This document shows positions 42,301-54,223 of a stretch of 64,000 bases of DNA, piece by piece; within the stretch, counting starts at the first letter, position 1, and each line of letters opens with the position of its first letter. Under the pieces are notes generated by a model. That model was not told the DNA's origin. It ran no database searches and saw only the letters and a program-made list of their open reading frames with translations. The position numbers and the translations under genes were made by a program. Origin of the DNA: Raphanus sativus (Eukaryota; Streptophyta; Magnoliopsida; Brassicales; Brassicaceae); assembly GCF_000801105.2 (NCBI RefSeq), contig NC_079519.1:29239288-29303287 (forward strand), given 5' to 3'.

Positions 42301-45300
42301 GCAAATAAATAAATAGATGTGCTCTGGTTGTTCAAGCCATTAAAAATTGGAAAGTAAACTTACTAGTAGTTCGAGAATCAAGACCTGTAAAGCATCAACT
42401 CAATGAGTTTTGTAAAATTGTATTGATGAGGAATCATATTAAACACTAAAATTTCTGAATAAAACAACCCAAAATAACATTTGTTAACCTATGCTTCTAA
42501 TGCAAATTAATAGTCGCCAATTCTAATAAACCTAATTGTGATACATTATTTCTGTAAGAATTACCTCTAAAGCACTTTTCCAACTTTCAGAAGTCTCAGA
42601 GCACTTTTTCTTCTATTCATTATATGTTGAATAGTAACATGTCGGCTGAACTAAATTTTAGATTTTCATTTATTGAAACTATTGTAAGAAACGGTGATAG
42701 AGCTTGGGATAAGCATATTGAAAGATGTAAAGAGACCACAACACATATGAAAACAACTTTCAAAATTCATTTTCAAAGGGACCTTTCTTGAAGAAAGCAA
42801 AGGCACAAAGGACCAAAGAGACCCAAATCATTTTTTGACAAATTTGCCTCCAGTATATGCTTTGACGTAACACTCTCCAAACTTATGTCACGCTCTTTGA
42901 TCACTACTATACCCATTACTCCATCTTTTGCATGTATATACTTTTTTTTTTGTATATACTTTTCTTTTTATGGTAAAATGAGACTAACATTGAGGAATTT
43001 AATGTTGAAGTCTATATGTATCTGTCTATGTTGAGATTTGTGAGGGTTTTCCCAAACAAGAATCGAGTTAGGGATCAAGATCAGCCTCTTTTAAAGAGAT
43101 ACATCAAAACGCTACTAATTAAAAATCGTTTGGTCTCTCTCACGCTTATGTGTTGATATACGATAAGTGGTTCATTTCGATTGAGATAATAATGTTTAGT
43201 GACGAACTGAGTTTTTATAATGAGTTAGAATAAATTTGAAAAGAATATTATTATGGTATGTGTCTGGTCTCCAACCTGTAAAAATTTCGAATGGATTACT
43301 GTTTGAAGAAAGATCATAATCAATTTTTTTTTCTTCTTTTCAAAATCAGTTATAATGATCTTGACACCCGGAACTTATGATAAAAATTTAACGAATCTGC
43401 TTTGTAGAAGTGACCGTATGATGTGGTTTGGGGGCATCAACCTACAGTTATACACACTATACAAAGTATGTATAAAGCATAATTATCAACTTTTAACGTA
43501 CATTGCATATACATGTTGAGTGTAACTCAATAAGTCAAAAGTAATGTTGGGTGTGGGGTGGTGTATGTGTGGGGGGAGTTACAAATATTGGACAAAAAAA
43601 TGATCCTATTACCTAACAAAAATTCAAGAATCATTTTCTTTATTTTTCAATTGGAATATTTCAATATTTATTTTAATGTAGTGGCTATTGAGTTTATAAG
43701 TCATTTTTGGTATAATAGAGATATTTGGAATATTTCCAATATATTGGTTTTCTAGTCCTACTCAAACTTTATATAGTTATTAACACACACATACACACAC
43801 TTATATATATATACTTCTCGATACAACATTTAAGATTAATTAAAAATTAAGATTAAGGAAAATCTCCTAAACATTATTTTAAAAATGGTTTCAAATTTAA
43901 TTATGTGTGATCACGATATTCATGTCAACCAGGAAAATGATTTGGTTTAAAAAATATAATATGACATTACCTTATGATATGTAAAGTTTTTTATGAAAAT
44001 TCATATTTTTCAAGACTTATTGAAATATGATAGTGAATAATAATTCATATATCATCATTAAATAAGTTATAACATAATTGTATTATGTTAAATTTCCTTT
44101 ATAAAAGTTATATTTTCAAGCTTATTGAAATAAGGTAATGACTAATAAATCATATATCATTAAATTATATATCACATTAATAAATAATTAAAATGATAAT
44201 ATAATTACCAGAAGACATTCAACATCAACTATATAACATATTTTTTATAAATACCTAAACATTTTTTCAGAAGTGAAATTTTCAAATTTAATTATGTATC
44301 ATCACTATCCTGTGATATGTACAATTTTCTTTATAAATATTCATATAGTTTTGAAAAGGTAAATAGGAATAGAATACAAATAGTCGAATAGCTGTAACGA
44401 AAAACTTAAATGAAGTTGGTTGATAGAAGAAATAAGATAAGAAGAAAAGAGTATGTCCATAGATAACATTTTGTTTTGTAACTCTTAATTAGGTAATTTA
44501 TCAATTATTTAATTTAAATTTAAAAAGCGTGTTGGTATGTCCATAGAGAAGACAGTTTTCTCATGGAGATCTCATGATTCAAGTTTGGAAAATGCATTTT
44601 GTAATTTTCACACCTCCTCTTCACACATACATAAAGAAAGCATTTTCCCACCCCTTCCTTCGACCAGGTGTGAAGTGGAGGTACCGAGACTTGTTTTAGG
44701 ATTATGATGTCTGTGTAATAAACTAGTAAGTCACATTGCATACTTGTTAGTTTTGTAATTAGAATCATGAGTTGAACTAACTACAGCTGACTATATTCCA
44801 TCTATGTTGCAAATTATGTCATTTGTGACTTGTGAGTAACTAAACTTATCCGCAGTGGTTTGTTAAGCCACTATACCAATGCGTAAGCATATACCGCTAA
44901 GGGAGTAATTTAACTTATCCAGAGTGGTTTGTAAAGCCATTATACCAGAGCGTAAGCATATACCGTTAAGGCATATACAAGCCATTGGAAGATGGAAGTC
45001 TATATTCCAACTGAGATAATATAGTTGACTATATTACAGCTTCTGTTCTCATAATTATTATAGAATTTCGCTTAATCTACTGTAAAGGGTCTAGTGCAGC
45101 GGTCAAAAGTTAATAGGCAATATTCAGTTTTTATTATATTTTTCCATTTTTATTGTTATTTAAAGAATATAAATAACAATAGGCAATATTGTTATTTTTA
45201 TTGTTTTAAAGAATTAAAGAATATTATTTATGTTTTTCTATAAATTAGACACTAGAATATTTTTGTCCAAAATAATACAAACCAAACAATTATTTTATAT

Positions 45301-45441
45301 ATCTAAATTAAATTAAAATAATAAATAAATTATCTAATTACGTGTTACTAACAAAGAAAAAAAAGTAAATCAAAATCTTATCTAGTGTAGTCTTTTCATA
45401 TTCCTATTTCTTTCTTCTATCAACCCTAAAATTATAGTTGA
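42301..45441. other. Long intergenic stretch
   Basis: No gene seen. It contains a T-only micro-insertion between TGTATATACTTTT repeats (42933-42945 and 42951-42963), a CA-rich tract near 43785-43800 and a 69-bp tandem duplication at 44843-44980. The Arabidopsis tubby-like gene TLP4 would be expected near here, but I find no trace of it. Confidence 0.5.
44843..44980. repeat. Two tandem copies of a 69-bp unit
   Basis: AACTTATCC(G/A)(C/G)AGTGGTTTGT... GCGTAAGCATATACCG begins at 44843 and again at 44912. The copies differ at about seven positions. Confidence 0.8.
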
Positions 45442-47029
45442 CTAGGGATTGGCCCGCCCTATGGGCGGGTGAGTTTGTATTAAAATTTAAAATTAATTTA
45501 TATTAAATTATATTTTGATTTTATAAAACATTTGAAAATAACTTTAAATTGAATATAATAAATATAATTAGTTTTCTAATTATATTAGATATATTTATTT
45601 TGTTAACATTTGACCTTTGTTTATAATTTTTACGTGTTTGAATTTTTATTTTTATTAACTATATATTTTATGACATTGTACATTTTATTTTCAATATTCA
45701 TTTCAGTTATATTTTTCAATGAAATTTTGTTCTCATTTTTCGACAAACTTAAGTTTTATTATTTTCATGAGATTATATGTGATTAATATTTTTAAAATTG
45801 TGTGTTAAAGTTCTATGTTTGATTGTTGTATGTTTTTTTCTCGTAGAAGCTGCAGCTGTACAAATTAAGAAAAAGTCAGCTTGTGATATTTGTCGAAACG
45901 TAAATCAGTAATACATTTCTGAATGCATAACTAACCCTTATTTAGTGTGATTCTTTTCTTGCATTTTTTCTATCCCATCCGCCAAGCTCTAGCCGCTCTT
46001 GAATGAACAAATTATACGACTTATGTTAATGTAGTAATGGGATTTTGTGGGTTCGTTTTTAGGAATCTTCGTAGATGATGTAAATGTAATACCTTTCTCA
46101 AGACTATTTTTGCCAGTCTAGGTACTAAGTTGAAAGTTTTCACTTGTGAAGTTGGTGAAGCTCTGTACGTCTACGCAGAGTAATGAGAACTTAAAAGGAC
46201 CAGAGATAAACTTGTGCAGAGGAGAAAGTGTTACAGAGATAATGAAAGGAACATGTTAGTAACAGGTGGTTATTGTAAATGTCATTGAATTTTAGTTTTA
46301 AGAGTATCGTGTTAGTGGGGAAGCGTTCTGGAGGATTTAATAAATTTTAGATGCTTAACAAAATCTGGTCCATGGTTTTAGTGTTTTGTAGCTTAGCATA
46401 TCAGAGTCCACTTCAATTAGCAAATGTGTCTCTATCATATTAACCTTCTAATTATAAGCATGTCACCTGCATTTTACAGACACAGTCATACACATCTCAT
46501 GTTAAGGAAATGAACATACCATGTCGATGGTTTTGTATACTATAATGTTCTTCGCCTTGAACTTTATTTGATGACACTTTTGACGTGCGCACTGCTGTAT
46601 TGTATGGGTCTGTATGAGTTAATAACAGCGAAGAGTGACTAATAGGATTTGCGAGAACAACGGAGGTGTGGATGAAAATTATGATAACCTAGAAGTGGAT
46701 TAAACACGGGAAGTTTAATAACAAAACAAATTGTTATCGATGATAAATTTGGAGAAAAGTTGCACCAGTAATACAAATTTGACCGCTACTGCTATATTTT
46801 ACCAAAAAACAAAAAGATTTTGAGTTTTGACAGCTATATATGGTATTAAAAAGCAAAAGTCAGAAAGAGGAAAACAAAATTTCATTAATAGTTCAAGCAT
46901 CGACCACCACATCGAATTTAAAGACAAAAAAAGGAAAACAGAAATTGGGAAGATGCTAAACAGAAATTGAGAAGATGCTAAAGCCAAAAGTTTCATAAGT
47001 TCATTTTGCGGTGGTGCAGCTTTCTTCGG

Positions 47030-47990
47030 TCCATTTTCTTCTGGATCAAGTTGCTGCTTGGTTGATACTGCTGAAACATTGCAATCAACAGCTGATCCTT
47101 GTGTCTCGACTCCAGGCAGCTTAGCTTGAGGGACATCTGCACCTCCCTATTTAGACCGTAAAAGATTCAGAGATTAAATATTTGTCAGAGCAGCAGATAT
47201 AAATTAGGAATGGGCTACTTCTATAACAAAGGATGGCACAGGTGGATGCTCCAGCATAGTAAATATACGGGAAATGGTGAAGGTTTGGTGGTTTGAAGTG
47301 AAATTGAAAGCAGTTAGCTTGAGCTGGAATGTGTATGTTGCTATAAACAATCTCAGTAATGAACTGACTTAGGTCCCTATCAACCTTAGCATTGACCCCT
47401 ACCCCTTGCAACTCCGGAGAGTTCTATATTTAGAAATCATGGTTCTTTAAAACTAGCTAAGGTTAATAGACAGACTTTAATATCAGAGTATACCACAATA
47501 TACACAGCTTTAGAAGCTTGAATGTTGGTAATTGTAGCCATCTCCTCATCAAAGGCCACTAAGACAGCTGAACCAGTATGTCAACACAGAGAGTTCCACA
47601 CGGAACCTGTAGATAGTGCATTCAAAACCATTAGCCTTATGGAATATATGGAAAATGGGTTATAATATGATGGAGCACAAAGTTTCAATTTCTCTTACCT
47701 CAGCACACCCACATCATCAGTCTTATTAAAAAAAGAGACATGTGAATGAATATATCTTTCGCACCAGTTTCTTTGAACACACGAGGGCAGCCATAACACC
47801 AACCTTTATCCGCATGAATTTCGTTCACTTTGGCAGTGAAGAGAAACTCAATAATCTGTGAAACATCACAGAACACATATAGTTAGTTGAGGTATTTACT
47901 TGGAGTTTCAATTTATATAGTTGAGACAGTCACCTGAGGATCAACAGTGATCACATATTTTTCACATTCATAGCTTCCCAAAACGGAGAT
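47030..47990 (-). pseudogene. RPA70-like (replication protein A) gene remnant
   Basis: On the minus strand, exon-like pieces read YECEKYVITVDPQ up to a CAG^GTGACT donor (47934), then after a TTTCACAG acceptor IIEFLFTAKVNEIHADKGWC, YGCPRVFKETGAKD and HMSLFFNKTDDVGVL. Further on, TGSAVLVAFDEEMATITNIQ and GVGVNAKVDRDLSQFITEIV appear. This order matches the C-terminal OB fold and zinc ribbon of plant RPA70-like proteins, which bind single-stranded DNA. Stops, lost splice continuity and a missing zinc-ribbon cysteine show it is not functional. Confidence 0.78.
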
Positions 47991-48465
47991 GCGTGAGACA
48001 ACGATTCGACTGCAAGGCTCAGGCTTCAATTCAGAAAGTGTTGTCTTGGAAGTCGCTATTGTTCTTCAAGGTTCATCTTTATATGTTGAGTGGGAAATGA
48101 AGGAATCTGTGAAAATCATGGCACATGAGATGCCTTTTTATAGGTATGAGATTGCAAAGAAGCTGAAGAGGACGGTGTGAGAAGTAGTGGGTTCTAGACT
48201 TTACTAAAATTGAATGTGAAGATTAATGGCATGCTCTTAAGTGATTTGCGCCGTTACTCTAATCTTAGCTCTTTCAAGGAAAAATGATATTAGTGTTCTG
48301 GAGAAGATGACTGAGAACGAAGGTAGGCTTCTTGAGTCGGGGCCCAATTGTTATGTTTAGAAGAACAATGCTATTTGGGTTATTATCCCACGAAAAATAG
48401 TAAGGAGCAGTGTGGACCAGAACTGAATTTATTAAATAAACAATCAATGGGCCCAAATGTTTGAT

Positions 48466-48558
48466 AGACTATAACAGGAGAATCTTAAGTCCGTAAGTGA
48501 CAGAAACAAAATAGACTATAACAGGAGAATCACAAGTCCGTAAGTGTCAGAAACAAAA
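48466..48558. repeat. Two tandem copies of a 47-bp unit
   Basis: AGACTATAACAGGAGAATC...AAGTCCGTAAGTG.CAGAAACAAAA at 48466 and 48513, near the 5' end of the Helitron. Confidence 0.8.
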
Positions 48559-48656
48559 GAGAAAAGAGAGGCTGACGTGTCAGCATTTGCCCATCCCTCT
48601 TCGATGACGTGGACGCAAGGAGAGGCCATAGAAGTCTACTTTATATATATAGAAGA

Positions 48657-49223
48657 TAGATAGATTAGCATCAACCAAAAATCATTTTTGTAACATCATC
48701 ATAAGTTTATTCTAAATGATGAAGGGAAATACCATTTACGAACAGAGTGATTTTTATGAAAACACTTTTTCTATTTTATAAAATGTGATTTTCTTTTACT
48801 TAGATCAAAAACTTTTAGAACATATAAACAAATTCTGTTTGATATATTAGTAACTAACTATAAAAATTTCAACTCAAAGTTTATCAGCTTTGAAAAGGTA
48901 AAAAGGAAATGAATACATATATTATTTAAAAATCTGAATTGAAGTATTTTAAAAAAAATTCCGGAAAAATAATGTTTTTAATTTAAATTTTATAAATATA
49001 ATTTATTAATTAGAAATATGAGTGTTAACTGAAAATAATATTGTACTAACTAAACATTATATCAATTATTATCTTAAAATTTTTAAAAATACGTATGAAA
49101 AAAAAATGAAAGCCAAATTTTATAAGGCCAAAAATAATAAAATTAGATTTTTTGTTGCACGTATAGTTTTATAACTAAGAGCTAGTTAAACTAATTTGTT
49201 GTTTATACACTCTATGTGAACCA
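48657..49223. other. AT-rich intergenic
   Basis: No feature recognised between the Helitron 5' end and the 24-bp repeats. Confidence 0.4.
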
Positions 49224-49310
49224 ATCAGTTTCGGATCGGTTCATCCGATCATTTTCAGATAGGTTCGTCCGATCAGTTTCGGATGGGTTCATCCGATCAG
49301 TTTCGGAAAG
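49224..49310. repeat. 24-bp minisatellite, 3.6 copies
   Basis: ATCAGTTTCGGATCGGTTCA-TCCG and variants begin at 49224, 49248, 49272 and 49296. The unit is a multiple of three and keeps one frame open as an eight-residue repeat (SDRFIRSV-like), but there is no ATG and no sign of a real gene. Confidence 0.85.
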
Positions 49311-49578
49311 AAAACAGTTATTGCTAAAGAGTGAATTGGCTACAGCACAGTTTTTTCGAATCTGGAATGATTTATGTCTAATACCAAGGGGATGGACTCA
49401 GTAAAACTAATTAACATAAGACAAAAAGATTTTTGTATTTTAGGCAACGTCATAAGAGGAACTTCAATTTTTAGGCTCGTAAAGGCAAACAAAAAACTTC
49501 CAAATTTACAAAATTACTTGTATACTACCAAAACAGATTTCAACTGAAATCTAGAATATTGATATTTTGTTAAATTTC

Positions 49579-50184
49579 TTAGCCGTAGAACCCTGTTTGG
49601 CTCCAAATTGCATCACGAACACGCCTTAGTTCCCTGCCTTTGAGAGTCCTTCCAACACCCTCCAACAACGACGCCCCACTGCCTCCCATTTTCCTGCTCC
49701 GCCGTGCTTGACTCTTAGCAAGGTACTCATGCGGCGGCATCACCCCTGATTCCTCCTCCTCGTCATCATCGTCCAGCTCGTGTGTCGACTCAACCAAGTT
49801 GACTCGGTATATCTTACTCCAATCCGGCACGTTAACCGGCGCTGAAGACGCCAAACTCCGCATCATTTTTCCTCCTCCTTCACCTACTCCGCCGTGGATC
49901 TGCTGCACGAGCATCGGAGATGACGACGGCGCGTTTGAAGAGCTCTTGAAAGTCAGCGAGAGTCCTCCCACGCGCCCACTTTTTATCGAGCTAGCACGTA
50001 AGTTCCACCCGCCGCCGTATGAATCTTCTGTCTCCGTGTTGTGAATGACTGCCGGTGACCAGATGTCTTCCTCGGCGAGTTCTAGTTCGTCGTTGAGGGA
50101 AGTTCTCTGACTGTCACCGTAACTGTAGCTTCCAAGGTATCGATCGCTCCGGTTCATCGCCGTCGGATTACGACCTCTTGCCAT
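49579..50184 (-). CDS. Senescence regulator S40 / DUF584 protein
   Basis: Intact single-exon frame for 201 residues. Features: an N-terminal basic Ser/Tyr stretch (MARGRNPTAMNRSDRYLGSY), ELAEEDIWSP near residue 36, VPDWSKIYRVN around residue 120, an acidic run DDDDEEEE, PPHEYLAKSQARRSRK and LEGVGRTLKGRELRRVRDAI near the C-terminus. These blocks define the plant S40 family, small nuclear proteins linked to leaf senescence and stress. The Arabidopsis homologue at this position is At1g61930. A TATA box (ACTTATATAT on the minus strand) lies at about 50300-50308, 115 bases upstream. Confidence 0.9.
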   Translation of the reverse strand: MARGRNPTAMNRSDRYLGSYSYGDSQRTSLNDELELAEEDIWSPAVIHNTETEDSYGGGWNLRASSIKSGRVGGLSLTFKSSSNAPSSSPMLVQQIHGGVGEGGGKMMRSLASSAPVNVPDWSKIYRVNLVESTHELDDDDEEEESGVMPPHEYLAKSQARRSRKMGGSGASLLEGVGRTLKGRELRRVRDAIWSQTGFYG

Positions 50185-50299
50185 GCAACTCAGCCGGAGC
50201 CTCTAGTGTCTTAATTAACTTTAGTTACTTAGAATAATTATTAAGGAGTTAAATATTAGAGATTTTGATATAAGTTTCAGACTGAGTGCAGTGGGGGAG

Positions 50300-50308
50300 T
50301 ATATATAA
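50300..50308 (-). promoter_or_regulatory. TATA box of the S40 gene
   Basis: TTATATATA on the minus strand, about 115 bases before the start codon, in a run of otherwise balanced sequence. Confidence 0.5.
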
Positions 50309-50492
50309 GTACAAAAGAATGTGACAATAAATAATAAAATTGTGCAATATGGCTTCAATATTTTATATTCCTTGCTAAATGCCCCCTGCAATTTTCGTTT
50401 AGCTTCGAACCCAAAGTTTTTCAAATCCACTGGTTAGTCTTTTGTTTTATTTTCTGTAAAACTATATTATCTTGGGTGATCTTATAGCCACA

Positions 50493-50730
50493 TGCAGTAG
50501 CCGGTCCTAGGATTTCAAAGGCTTGAAGCCCAAAATGAAAAAGTGGCTGGAAAAAATATTATGATTTGAGGATGAGTCGAACTCTGGTTTGGATGGTCAT
50601 GGACAGTAGCCTTTTAACCACTACACTAAAGAGAACTTTTGGGACAATGTGGCCGGTTTGTTTGATATTTATTTGAGGCCGGAAGCCATTGCTTCCTATG
50701 CTTGTGTCTAGGGCCGGCTCTGTGCAGTAG
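50493..50730. mobile_element. hAT-type MITE with tRNA-like interior
   Basis: The 8-bp TGCAGTAG at 50493-50500 is repeated at 50723-50730. The ends CCGGTCCTAGG and CTAGGGCCGGCTCTG are inverted. The interior, on the minus strand, reads GTGTAGTGGTTAAAAGG and then CAGAGTTCGACTC, resembling pol III A and B boxes. It is about 222 bp and non-coding. Confidence 0.65.
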
Positions 50731-51347
50731 CATGACTGCATGAGTATATAATATAGAAAGGAAATATTAACATTTTCGTTGATCCTTTTTTTTGTAACAC
50801 CTTTGTTGATTCTTTTTGTTCTTTATTTTTGATATCACAATTGTATTTCAGATTCATTCCATTACTTCTGCGATTCTTATTTGGTTTTTATAATTTTGTT
50901 GGAATGTAATAGTCTTTACTTATTTTGGAAAAAAGACATTCTACTGAAAATGCATGAAACCAATACAAATCTGTGACTTTTTAGGTGATACACTTTACAA
51001 ATTTAAGATAGAATCAAACGATTTTTAGTTTACATTTTAACTGTAGGTTTTGAGAAATTAAGCTAAACCTAGAAAGAATGATAGAAAAGCCAACATAGAT
51101 TAGTGTACTACGAAATCCAGCAGTTTTGTTTTTACTATACTAAAGGGTTCATTCCAACTACATAATGGTTTCTACTAGGATATTTATAGCATTAAGATCA
51201 ACTACAATAATTAATAGAATGATGATAATTAGCATAAAATTAGTTTTACAATAATTTATAATATAAGAAATTGCGTGGGAAGAATAATGTGTTTAATAAA
51301 TGTCTTTTTTCTTCCATTATATGTCCTTAATATTCGGTCATCTTATG

Positions 51348-51396
51348 AAAAGGAATTTTAATTTTTTTTTTTTTGATAAAAAAGGAATTTTAATTT
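51348..51396 (-). repeat. Micro-insertion: T tract between 17-bp direct repeats
   Basis: AAAAGGAATTTTAATTT at 51348-51364 and 51380-51396 flank ten T plus GATAA. On the minus strand this reads TTATC then an A tract, another candidate minimal retroposon footprint. Confidence 0.6.
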
Positions 51397-53116
51397 CCAC
51401 CATCTGTTTTGTATTTTGGTCAAATCTAAAAAGAATCTATGTGAAATCGACTTTGATATGAAGGTGGAGGACCTTTCAGAACACAATAGAAACTGAAGGT
51501 TTCAATAATTTATTGCCTAATTATGTGGATATTATAAAGATCCAGTCGTCTGACTCATAAACCCTACATTACTCTTAACACGTAAGATGAATTTGCTGTA
51601 AGAAATCAAGGTAAGTCACGTAACGCGCTCTTCAACGGCGCGTGTTATCAGGTGGAACTTTCGAGAAGACAATAAATGTAGCAACTTGCCACACTTTTGG
51701 TTAAAAGAAACTTCGATTAGGATTAAGTGATCAACAAGTAACTTTTTTTTCTATGTTTCTGATCTAAATAAATAAATTAAATTCTGTTAAATGGATCCGA
51801 ATGGGTGACTGTCTGATAGTCTTATCAATAAATATTAGCATAAGAAGTTTATATTGTAATTATCTAATAAAATTAAATTCTAGCTAGCTCTGGATTTTAA
51901 TTTTGCGCAAAACACGATTATATGTATTTATCAAAATAATTAGGTTAATGTTCACTCAGATGAGCTCTTTTAAAATAGTTTTCTTAGTTTTGAAATATTA
52001 ACTCTATAATTTATTTTTATGTTCATTATATTTGTTGTGATATTCTTCTTTAGGAGGTTGTACTAAATTTAAATATTTTTCTTAAATAATGGAAGTAGCT
52101 TAATAAACAAAGGCTCCCATAAACAAAAGCAAGAGTCCACTTGTAATATTTTGAGACGTAATTTAGGGTCCCGCAGTGGTCATCTTGAACGGCTGAGAGT
52201 GAACGACAGAGTATCAGTTCAGACAGGTTTAGTAAAGAGCAGTTACAACTTGCAACGTACAAACTTAAACAATTTTTACAACGATTTTGTTTATTATCTT
52301 TAGTAATAAATATGTTGAATAAACAAGTGCATTCTCATTATCCTATATATTATGTTACTATGATGAAGTATATTCCAAATAGTTCGATGGAAATTTACTG
52401 CAAAGGGAAAGAAAAAGGCATTCCACGTTATTGTTTTCAGCTTAAACAAACAACTGAAAAATCATATATCTAATGGGAACGTATGAAGCATAGAAACCAA
52501 AGTGAATATAATTTTCTAGGACCTTATAATTAATAATTTTCTTATATAGTTTACTATTTGTTATATTTAATAAGTTTCTGATTTTTATTGTGATTTTAGT
52601 GTCAGTATACTTGTCTTTTTGTGAGATGAAACGGTCAGTGTGTTGTTATCATCAATGTCCCACTATAATACGCCCCACTACCTCAAGGGAAATTATAGCA
52701 TTATTGTATATTTTTCATTCTCACAATTCTGGTTGAATGAAATTGCAAATACAAATATTTTATTTTGAAATAATTTGCTTTGTAAAGATATTTTAATTGT
52801 TTTGAACAAAGATATGCGTGTAAGTGCAAATGACCCCTTACTATTAAATATTCACTGTTCAGTGCTGCTTTTTTGTTTCTAATCGTACCAAAAGTTGAAT
52901 TGATCATATGTTCATGCGAAAATTTACAGAAATCAATACATTTTTTTAGTCAAAGAAATCCATACATAATTATAACTCCACATCTTGGATTATTTTATTT
53001 TGAGTTGACACTCATCTCACACTTATATAAGATTACTAGATTTATTTTTAAATATAAGATAAAATTTAATATTTATTATATTTTTAAAAAAACTTGGAAA
53101 CTCCTAACAACCATTT

Positions 53117-53250
53117 ATCAAATAAAGCTCATTAATCTCAGCGTTAATACATTTTTATTGGAAACTACTTTTTCTTTTTGCAGATCACCCGGATCCTTTA
53201 TTAACATACAGCGTTTGCTTGTATAGATAATCAAATAAAGCTCATTAATC
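53117..53250. repeat. 21-bp direct repeat spaced by 92 bp
   Basis: ATCAAATAAAGCTCATTAAT(C) at 53117-53137 and 53230-53250, identical. The 92-base insert is less AT-rich, with no tail or inverted ends. It may be filler from break repair. Confidence 0.65.
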
Positions 53251-54223
53251 CCACCAGTTTAGTACAGTGGAAGAATCCTTCCTTTAATTTTCATTGATTA
53301 AGCTTGTACAAGCCTGTTGCTACCTATTCACTACGCGAGTCTAGTGGCAGATCTAGAATTTACTTTTATCCGGAACAAAATTTTAATACCAATGTATAAT
53401 TTGAAATATTAATATCATCAGGAATATTACAAAAAATTGCATATAGTTACATGGAATTTTCAAATCTCATAGGAGACAACTGCCCCACCCAAAATGGGCA
53501 AAGCTCCGCAACTGCGCGCGCGAGTCAGTAAAAAAAATAGTTGTAGTAGACTCGTAGTTAGACAATTCTTTTATTTTTGAACCTCTTTTCCAGAATTTGT
53601 GTTTAGCTGGTGATAGTGGAGTAATGTTTGATCTATTATCTATCATCTACACATATGTATATAATTATTAGATAAGAGACTAGGGTTTAAATATTGTTAA
53701 GACGTTCGACTATGTATGACATGACATTAAAAATAACATTCAGAATAGTCTGACAAGATTATAAGGAAATGTAAAAAGAAAAATGATTTTCCATATGCAA
53801 AGCCGTAAGGCCGCCCAAGATTGGATCTGAAGATTCCATCGATCATTATTACCAACCATAAAACAAACAAACAAACTTTGTGATTACATGATAAATAATT
53901 TTCTAATAAAGAGTAATCCACTAAATTAATTAATAAAAAACATTTTTGAAAATAAAAGCAGAAGCCATCCAACAAAGTTGGAACCCACATGACATGAGAC
54001 TGATCGGTATTCTCAACAATTTGATTCCTCCGTATCATATTGGCCACATTTCAAGTGAGATTAATAACGTTTAAACCTGGCATGAGAGTTTTAGACTAAC
54101 GATCCTTCAAATACACAAGCCATGGTATTATGAAAAATTGTTTAGATATTATAGTTGGAGAAGTCGACTCTCTGACAGAAAAGTAATAAGTTTATGTTTG
54201 ATTTGTGCGAGTTAGCTCATGGT

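Larger units (their letters stand above)
45442..48656 (-). mobile_element. 3.2-kb Helitron carrying an RPA-like gene remnant
   Basis: On the minus strand the 3' end is the hairpin CCCGCCC-ATA-GGGCGGG (45453-45469), CCAATCC, CTAG^T (45442-45445). The 5' end is A^TCTTCTATATATATAAAG at 48656 followed by GCGTCCACGTCATC and GCTGACACGTCAGC. Both ends match the 1.5-kb Helitron at 6634-8115. It has no Rep/helicase gene but carries a degenerate replication-protein-A-like gene, a class known to travel on plant Helitrons. Confidence 0.82.
50731..54223. other. Long intergenic stretch
   Basis: No gene recognised; frames up to about 117 codons are AT-rich and without domain character. It includes a micro-insertion at 51348-51396 and a 21-bp direct repeat at 53117-53250 (separate entries). 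Confidence 0.5.
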
